NCBI GenBank assembly: GCA_035457865.1
Contig: DATIAR010000086.1
Coordinates: forward strand, 1 to 10,579
DNA from: UBA8516 sp035457865
GTDB lineage: Archaea; Thermoproteota; Nitrososphaeria; Nitrososphaerales; Nitrosopumilaceae
Length of the DNA: 10,579 nucleotides
Reading direction: 5' to 3'
Part shown: positions 6,325 through 10,579 of the stretch, piece after piece
Layout of the letters: each line of letters opens with the position of its first letter
How positions within the stretch are numbered: position 1 is the stretch's first letter
Notes under the pieces: model-generated
What the model saw: only the letters and a program-made list of their open reading frames with translations
The model's database searches: none
Told to the model about the DNA's origin: nothing
Position numbers and translations under genes: made by a program

Positions 6325-6332
6325 TTTTAAAT
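6325..6332. promoter_or_regulatory. Near-palindromic TATA box between ApgM and GalT-like genes
   Basis: TTTTAAAT is centred 27 nt before the GalT-like ATG at 6356, which predicts a leaderless mRNA. Read on the minus strand it would start transcription near 6302, about 12 nt before the ApgM ATG at 6290. One box may therefore drive both genes, which would tie their expression together. Confidence 0.5.
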
Positions 6333-6355
6333 TACTACCCCCTCGATGTTAACTA

Positions 6356-7372
6356 ATGGGAGATCTACGAAAAGATTACACAATTGAGAGATTTGTTATC
6401 GTTTCTCCTGAAAACCACGTCGTAAATGACTCAAAAAAATGTCCCTTCTGTCCTGGCAACGAAGAGATGACAAACCCGTCTTTGCTTTCTCTTGTAGCAA
6501 AGGATGGAATGTTGCAAAGACTTCAAGACAGTGAGGACTATTTTGTTCAAGACTGGTCCGTACGAGTCTTTGAAAGCAAAACTCCTGTGGTGGCTACAAC
6601 TTCGGAAAATTCTTACAGCGATAGACCACTTTACAGTGAGCCAGCATATGGGTATCACTATATCGTAGTAGCATCTGAAAATCACAAGGAATCACTTTCG
6701 TCAATTAGCACAGAACAATGGTCTAATGTCCTTGTCGTAATTCAGGACAGGTTGCGCTGGCTCTATACCCAGAGAGGAGTAACATATGTATCAATATACG
6801 TAAATCATGGTAAAGAGGCAGGTGGCATCACCCCTCATCCGCATCTTAATATCGTAACATTTTCTACAATTCCTCCAACCATAGAACAGGAGGCAGAGGC
6901 TGCTCACAAAATTCTAAATGAAAAAGGAGTCTGCTCTATGTGTCAGGCAGTTGCCACTGAAACCGGCGGACCAAGGCAGATACTCCAAACTGAAGGCTTT
7001 CTTGCCTTTTGCCCGTGGGCTCCATCACATCCGTATGAATTTTGGATATATCCAAAAAAACACACTACAAGCTTTTCTAAAATAACACAAAAAGAGATAA
7101 ACGATCTTTCTTTGATTTTGCGTGCAACACTTGGAGGACTGGCAAGTACAATGAAGAATCCTGCCTATAACATGGTCTTTCATCTTTCACCAGAAAAGAA
7201 AAACAACAGACAGATTCACTGGCATATTGAAGTCTATCCGCAATCTGAACACTGGTCTGGACTAGAAAGAGGATACGGTGTATTTCTAAACAAGATCACT
7301 CCAGAAAAAGCTGCAGAGGAACTTGGCTCTTCATGCAGAAAAGAACTTGCTGGACTCGTTGGCATTGTGTAA
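6356..7372 (+). CDS. Galactose-1-phosphate uridylyltransferase-like protein (HIT superfamily)
   Basis: This 338-residue protein has the two-domain layout of GalT. The N-terminal half has CPFCPGNE (Cys29, Cys32) and His110, expected zinc ligands, then NHGKEAGG and the active-site motif HPHLN (161-165), where His163 would be the nucleotidylated residue. The C-terminal half starts with CSMC (193-196), has LAFCPWAPSHPYEFWIYPKKH (a GalT-like strand) and ends with HWHIEVYP (288-295). GalT enzymes have HPHxQ; here the Gln is Asn165, so donor or substrate may differ. GalT moves UMP between UDP-glucose and galactose-1-phosphate; related enzymes are ADP-glucose phosphorylases and Ap4A phosphorylases, so the exact reaction is open. 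The neighbour on the other strand is ApgM. The ATG start is backed by a TATA box 27 nt upstream. Confidence 0.82.
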   Translation: MGDLRKDYTIERFVIVSPENHVVNDSKKCPFCPGNEEMTNPSLLSLVAKDGMLQRLQDSEDYFVQDWSVRVFESKTPVVATTSENSYSDRPLYSEPAYGYHYIVVASENHKESLSSISTEQWSNVLVVIQDRLRWLYTQRGVTYVSIYVNHGKEAGGITPHPHLNIVTFSTIPPTIEQEAEAAHKILNEKGVCSMCQAVATETGGPRQILQTEGFLAFCPWAPSHPYEFWIYPKKHTTSFSKITQKEINDLSLILRATLGGLASTMKNPAYNMVFHLSPEKKNNRQIHWHIEVYPQSEHWSGLERGYGVFLNKITPEKAAEELGSSCRKELAGLVGIV

Positions 7373-7483
7373 ATCATCACCCTGCATATTCTTCCCAACT
7401 TTGGTTCAAAAAATAAACACCACAGAAATAAAGTTGATCTAAATAATAACAGAAGAAAAAATTAATTATTTTCTAAAAGAGAT
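7373..7483. other. Short AT-rich gap between convergent genes
   Basis: This gap of 111 nt follows the GalT-like stop and precedes the cupredoxin stop on the other strand. I see no RNA gene or ORF. An A6 run at 7456-7461 is a T6 run on the minus strand, about 25 nt after the cupredoxin stop, and could be its terminator. Confidence 0.4.
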
Positions 7484-7966
7484 CTATTCTACAGTTAGAG
7501 TGCCATTCATTTCAGGATGAATTGTACAATAATAATGAAAGGTTCCTTCTTTGTCAGCAACAAAATCTATCGTTTGTGATTCAAAATATCCTAAATCTCT
7601 CGAGTGTACATTAAATTCATCAATGTTGATGTTGTGTTTTGAATTGGTTTCTTTATCTTCATTTATCATGTGAATTGATTCTACTTCGCCTTTGAACACA
7701 TGAACTTCAGGATTGATATGGCTTCCAGAAACGCTTTTTTTACCACTTGTTATTGATTGACTGGAAAAGACATATCCTGTCTGGGCAGAATGTGTTGCCT
7801 TGAGGTATGTATTACCTCGAGCTGCAAAAACTGGAACTTTGCTATTTACTGGAGTCATAGCAGATAGCCCAAAGTGCGCAACAAGTGCAATGACTGCAAC
7901 TATCATACCGACTTCGATTACTATGCGTCTGAATTTTTTATCTTGAGGATTTTTTTGTTTACGCAT
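7484..7966 (-). CDS. Membrane-anchored cupredoxin (type 1 copper protein)
   Basis: This 160-residue protein has a basic N-terminus (residues 1-15) and one hydrophobic helix (about 16-37), so the rest should lie outside the membrane. The C-terminal part (about 84-160) is a cupredoxin: HNINIDE with His111 and the C-terminal ligand loop YYCTIHPEM with Cys147, His150 and Met153 give a full type 1 copper site. Ammonia-oxidising archaea carry many such small blue copper proteins and are thought to use them instead of cytochrome c as electron carriers. The stretch between helix and cupredoxin (38-83) is Ser/Thr/Gly-rich and likely a linker. A TATA-like box lies 27 nt upstream of the ATG. The gene is divergent from a small membrane protein. 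The electron partner is unknown. Confidence 0.88.
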   Translation of the reverse strand: MRKQKNPQDKKFRRIVIEVGMIVAVIALVAHFGLSAMTPVNSKVPVFAARGNTYLKATHSAQTGYVFSSQSITSGKKSVSGSHINPEVHVFKGEVESIHMINEDKETNSKHNINIDEFNVHSRDLGYFESQTIDFVADKEGTFHYYCTIHPEMNGTLTVE

Positions 7967-7989
7967 TGACCTTCAGCGATAAAGTGATC

Positions 7990-7997
7990 AATATTAA
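7990..7997 (-). promoter_or_regulatory. TATA-like box for the cupredoxin gene
   Basis: On the minus strand TTAATATT is centred about 27 nt before the ATG at 7966, consistent with a leaderless transcript. Confidence 0.4.
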
Positions 7998-8069
7998 CTA
8001 AACCCTCAACTGTTCAGAGGTAATTTATAATAAGTAAATTCTGAGTTCTGTAAAATCTGCAACACTTGG

Positions 8070-8077
8070 TTTATTTA
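8070..8077 (+). promoter_or_regulatory. TATA-like box for the small membrane protein gene
   Basis: TTTATTTA is centred about 28 nt before the ATG at 8102, consistent with a leaderless transcript. It lies about 80 nt from the divergent cupredoxin box. Confidence 0.45.
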
Positions 8078-8101
8078 TTGAACTAGAAAATTATACTTTA
8101 T

Positions 8102-8521
8102 ATGGCAATTGAGAAATGGGTTGCAGCTGCTAGTCTTGGACTGTTTGTAATGTTTGTTGCTGAAATAATAACGATATTTAATTATCTTTCAAATCCTACT
8201 CAAGAAATTCAACCTGGCGGGAAAATACTACAGTACATATCAATTGGAGTTGCGCCTGCTGTGATTTTAGCAGGAACGTCATACCTACTATCGCGCAGGT
8301 TTGGCTCTAGATTCATTGGTTCGATGATAATTGCTGGCGGGGCAATTCTTTTAGCTGGAATGTATCTTGCAAATATCATGGTTGCAAACATACCTCCTCA
8401 ATATCTTGTGACCGAAGTAACAGTTACACCACCGCTTTTCATGGCAGTCTCCATACCAGTAATGATAGTTGGCGGGCTTTTGTTTAGATTAAAACCAAAA
8501 CCAAAAAAAATTTACTACTAG
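8102..8521 (+). CDS. Small four-helix membrane protein, unknown function
   Basis: I do not recognise this 139-residue protein. Four hydrophobic segments can be seen at about residues 5-28, 43-63, 70-93 and 109-129, with a Gly/Pro/Gln loop (QEIQPGGK) between the first two and a PPQYLVTEVTVTPP loop between the third and fourth. The last ten residues are strongly basic (KPKPKK), which suggests a cytoplasmic C-terminus, and an even number of helices would put the N-terminus inside as well. It has no Cys, and no His that would suggest haem or metal binding. It is divergent from the membrane cupredoxin, so a link to the respiratory chain is possible but only a guess. Its TAG stop overlaps the stop of the convergent acetyltransferase gene in a CTAG. 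Confidence 0.75.
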   Translation: MAIEKWVAAASLGLFVMFVAEIITIFNYLSNPTQEIQPGGKILQYISIGVAPAVILAGTSYLLSRRFGSRFIGSMIIAGGAILLAGMYLANIMVANIPPQYLVTEVTVTPPLFMAVSIPVMIVGGLLFRLKPKPKKIYY

Positions 8522-8952
8522 TGATCAAATCTCATGGAATTAGAGTGACGCTTAAAACCAATCTTTTGATAAAACGGTACCAGATCATCAGTGCAGTCTA
8601 GAATTGTTTTGTAACAGCCCTTCTTTTTTGCATATTCAAGGAGTGCTTTTACAAGCTTTTGGCCTATTCCCTTGTCTTTGAATTTTTTTCTGACAGAGAC
8701 ATCCTCGATATGGCCAACCTTTCCACCATTATGAATGAATTTTTGCTCGATGAATATCGTGGCAGTTCCTACGACCTTTGAATCTAGCATTGCTACATAG
8801 ATCTTGTAATTTTTGTCCGATTTTATTTTTTTAAAAACTTCCTTTGCCTTTTTTGAGCTCATATCACTTGCCTTTCTTAGTGAGTCAAGTGACTCTAAAA
8901 AGCCGTTGAATAGATCCTTTTCTTTTAATTCGCGTATCTTAATTTCATCCAT
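8518..8952 (-). CDS. GNAT N-acetyltransferase, GNA1-like (glucosamine-6-phosphate type)
   Basis: This 144-residue GNAT-fold protein is read from ATG at 8952. Its C-terminal half closely follows the pattern of glucosamine-6-phosphate N-acetyltransferase (GNA1): GHIEDVSV (80-87), the acetyl-CoA loop KKFKDKGIGQKL (89-100), GCYKTILDC (112-120) and FYQKIGF (127-133). GNA1 makes GlcNAc-6-phosphate from GlcN-6-phosphate in the eukaryotic route to UDP-GlcNAc. The substrate here is inferred from these motifs and from the sugar nucleotidyltransferase gene just upstream; other amine substrates are possible. I chose ATG 8952, four nt after the upstream stop, because the conserved fold begins directly after it; an in-frame TTG at 8979 would add nine residues and overlap the upstream gene by 23 nt. 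Confidence 0.8.
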   Translation of the reverse strand: MDEIKIRELKEKDLFNGFLESLDSLRKASDMSSKKAKEVFKKIKSDKNYKIYVAMLDSKVVGTATIFIEQKFIHNGGKVGHIEDVSVRKKFKDKGIGQKLVKALLEYAKKKGCYKTILDCTDDLVPFYQKIGFKRHSNSMRFDH

Positions 8953-8956
8953 AGCA

Positions 8957-9658
8957 TCAAATCTGACCCAGTTTTTCAAGATGGTGTTGGTAAGCTAGCC
9001 TGTAGGAGTTCTTGTCTCCAATATCCATGAAACCTTTCTTTATCATATATCCGACTACCTTGTCTTTTCGTGCCATGACTTTTCTTATGGCCTCATCCAT
9101 TCCAAATGGTCTGTTTGGTGGAATGACTTTGAAAACACTAGGTTCCATGACATAACATCCAATGTTGATGTTGCCTTTGATCTCTGGTTTTTCTTTCCAT
9201 GCGGTAACTTTACCATTTTTGTCAGTCTCTATGAATCCATATTGTAGTTTTGTTTTATACTCAGACAATGCCATTGTGATGGCAGGTCTCTTTTTTTTGT
9301 GATAATTTATCATACTTCTTAAATTAAAATCAAAAATGGAATCTCCATAAAGACAGACAAAGGTGTCATCGATGTATTCTTGTGCTGTCTTTAGCTGACC
9401 TGCAGTGGCAAGTGGTCTGTTTGACACAGCATATTGTATATTCACTCCAAACCTGCTTCCGTTCTCAAAATAATCCTCGATTGCTTTTCGTAAATAACTA
9501 ACACAAATAACAATAGAATCTATCTTGTTTTTTTTGATCCAGCTTATGAGATGCTCAAGTAATGGTTTGTCTCCTAGTGGCAGCATTGCCTTTGGCAGAA
9601 AAGTTGTGTATGGTTGAAGTCTTGTGCCTAGTCCACCCGCTAGAATTACAGCCTTCAC
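8957..9658 (-). CDS. Sugar-1-phosphate nucleotidyltransferase (NDP-sugar pyrophosphorylase)
   Basis: This 233-residue enzyme is read from GTG at 9658. It has the Rossmann-like nucleotidyltransferase domain: start motif KAVILAGGLGTRLQP (2-16), FLPKAMLP (20-27) with Lys23, a GQLKTA segment near 87, metal-binding YGDSIFD with Asp106, WKEKP (154-158) and MDIGD (211-215) near the end. It activates a sugar-1-phosphate with an NTP, releasing pyrophosphate. There is no left-handed beta-helix domain, unlike GlmU. Relatives make GDP-mannose, dTDP-glucose or UDP-sugars, so the substrate is not set. With the GNA1-like gene after it, UDP-GlcNAc is an attractive guess. GTG 9658 gives the usual family start; a TTG at 9709 overlapping the ThiDN stop would add 17 residues without family support. 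A weak TATA-like sequence at 9681-9690 fits the GTG. Confidence 0.85.
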   Translation of the reverse strand: MKAVILAGGLGTRLQPYTTFLPKAMLPLGDKPLLEHLISWIKKNKIDSIVICVSYLRKAIEDYFENGSRFGVNIQYAVSNRPLATAGQLKTAQEYIDDTFVCLYGDSIFDFNLRSMINYHKKKRPAITMALSEYKTKLQYGFIETDKNGKVTAWKEKPEIKGNINIGCYVMEPSVFKVIPPNRPFGMDEAIRKVMARKDKVVGYMIKKGFMDIGDKNSYRLAYQHHLEKLGQI

Positions 9659-9680
9659 AAATTTTAGATTAAGATTATCA

Positions 9681-9690
9681 GTATTTATGT
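9681..9690 (-). promoter_or_regulatory. Weak TATA-like sequence for the nucleotidyltransferase gene
   Basis: On the minus strand ACATAAATAC is centred about 28 nt before the GTG at 9658. It would allow leaderless expression separate from ThiDN, although read-through from ThiDN is just as likely. Confidence 0.25.
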
Positions 9691-9705
9691 GAAAGGATGA
9701 AATTT

Positions 9706-10579
9706 TCAAATAATTTTGACAAGCTTGCCAAGTACGTCCTTTGGGTCTTTACCAAATATTATGATCATAGGTTCCTTTCCTATATCGCCTGTGTGAAATA
9801 CTAAATCAGGCGCCTTCTTTGCATCTCTGATTATTCCTCTTATTCCCCATGGTATCGTTCTTCCTTCTTTTGATTTTGTTTTAAGAGGCTCATCAGTTCT
9901 TTGATAACTTTTTACCAAGAGTTTTTTTGCTTTGGCTTTTTTGATAAATTTTCTATCAAATCTTATGTTAATTGCAGACCTTGTTGCTGAAAACTTTGAT
10001 GATACTTCTAGCAGTGCCGAGCCGACGTGCCTTGAACCTCCATACCCTAGATCTCCTGCAGGAATTATTGATTTAGATGCTTTGACAATCCTGCCAGAAA
10101 CTCCTAGAATGTCATTTGTTGATCTTGGTTTTGGTTTTGAAAATACAAAGTTTGTCTGAACTTCTGGTATCACTTTGTATATGTTTTTTATTTTTGTAAA
10201 ACTTGAAATTGCATCAGACAATTCTCTTTCTATAATATCTTTAGTATCGATATTTACAATTGGAATTCCCTTTCCTATCTTTTGTGAATTTTTAATTGAT
10301 TCTGTTGTAAACTCTTTTGCAAATCCTACTGCATCTTTCAAAGTCTTTCCTTTTACTAAAGCAACGGTAAGTGAAGCTGAAAAAGTGCATCCTGTTCCTC
10401 GAATTGTGATTGGGATCTTTTTTGCAGAAAAAGAATAAAACTTGGAACCCTCCAAAACAAAGTCTCTTGAGAGATCTCCACGCAAATGTCCACCCTTGAT
10501 TATTACGTTTTTTGCACCAAGGGATTGTATTTTTTTTGCAGCTCTTCTCACGTCCTGCTCGTTTTTTATTTTTAGACCT
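9706..10579 (-). CDS. thiDN: ThiD-ThiN bifunctional thiamine synthesis enzyme (partial, 5' end outside window)
   Basis: The frame is open to the window edge, giving 290 residues of the C-terminal part; the N-terminus lies beyond base 10579. Visible residues 1 to about 115 are the end of the ThiD kinase (HMP/HMP-phosphate kinase), with VIIKGGHL (25-32) and the GTGCTFSAS motif (61-69) whose Gly-Cys forms the phosphate-binding anion hole. Residues from about 120 to the end are ThiN, the archaeal thiamine-phosphate synthase that joins HMP-diphosphate and thiazole phosphate: VIPEVQTNFVF, SGRIVKA, PAGDLGYGGSRHVG. ThiN replaces bacterial ThiE in such archaea. The fused layout is the usual archaeal ThiDN. 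An internal GTG at 10551 is not the start, because kinase sequence continues upstream of it. A thiamine riboswitch, if any, would be outside the window. Confidence 0.92.
   Translation of the reverse strand, partial: GLKIKNEQDVRRAAKKIQSLGAKNVIIKGGHLRGDLSRDFVLEGSKFYSFSAKKIPITIRGTGCTFSASLTVALVKGKTLKDAVGFAKEFTTESIKNSQKIGKGIPIVNIDTKDIIERELSDAISSFTKIKNIYKVIPEVQTNFVFSKPKPRSTNDILGVSGRIVKASKSIIPAGDLGYGGSRHVGSALLEVSSKFSATRSAINIRFDRKFIKKAKAKKLLVKSYQRTDEPLKTKSKEGRTIPWGIRGIIRDAKKAPDLVFHTGDIGKEPMIIIFGKDPKDVLGKLVKII

Noticed and set aside
7395..7415. GGTTCAAA motif resembling a tRNA T-loop
   Set aside because: No acceptor, D or anticodon stems can be found around it, and no other intergenic gap holds a cloverleaf.
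8953..8979. TTG start for the GNA1-like gene giving nine more residues
   Set aside because: The ATG at 8952 is four nt after the upstream stop and directly precedes the conserved fold; the TTG form needs a 23-nt overlap and adds no family sequence.
9659..9709. TTG start for the nucleotidyltransferase overlapping the ThiDN stop (TTGA)
   Set aside because: The 17 extra residues are not part of the family, while GTG 9658 gives the standard KAVILAGG beginning with a possible TATA box in front.

Overview
The window looks like a chromosomal segment of an AT-rich thaumarchaeon (Nitrososphaeria, ammonia-oxidising archaeal type). The evidence is archaeal/eukaryotic-type ribosomal proteins S24e and S27ae, an archaeal Pus10, an archaeal-type phosphoglycerate mutase (ApgM), a ThiD-ThiN fusion, a membrane-anchored cupredoxin, and above all a J-domain/ferredoxin fusion (DnaJ-Fer) that is known from Thaumarchaeota and plants. 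TATA-like boxes sit about 25-28 nt in front of many start codons, which points to mostly leaderless mRNAs. No database search was run; all family calls are by reading motifs.

Left part (1-3707, all on +): the C-terminal 281 residues of a large surface protein built of 124-residue tandem repeats (1-846), then DnaJ-Fer (1032-1727), Pus10 (1795-2952) and an unrecognised HExxH putative zinc metallopeptidase (3006-3707). Middle (3708-6290): a minus-strand S24e-S27ae ribosomal operon. The S27ae gene (57 aa, 3708-3881) is short and easily missed, and S24e carries a long Lys/Glu-rich tail. Next come a divergent DUF309 two-domain protein (+) and a convergent ApgM (-). Right part (6356-10579): a divergent GalT-like HIT-superfamily nucleotidyltransferase (+), a membrane cupredoxin (-), a divergent four-helix membrane protein (+), and a minus-strand run of ThiD-ThiN, a sugar-1-phosphate nucleotidyltransferase and a GNA1-like N-acetyltransferase. 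The ThiD-ThiN gene is cut at its 5' end by the window edge.

Functional themes are translation and RNA modification (S24e, S27ae, Pus10), central carbon and sugar-nucleotide metabolism (ApgM, GalT-like, nucleotidyltransferase, GNA1-like), thiamine synthesis (ThiDN), copper/Fe-S redox proteins (cupredoxin, DnaJ-Fer) and a cell-surface repeat protein. Genes are very tightly packed. Three convergent pairs abut or overlap at their stop codons. The largest non-coding gap is the 185 nt after the surface protein. I see no tRNA, rRNA, CRISPR array or insertion sequence. I see no clear-cut new multi-gene system. The best leads are the possible eukaryote-like UDP-GlcNAc gene pair, the orphan HExxH protein, the active-site variants in GalT-like and Pus10, and the S24e tail.
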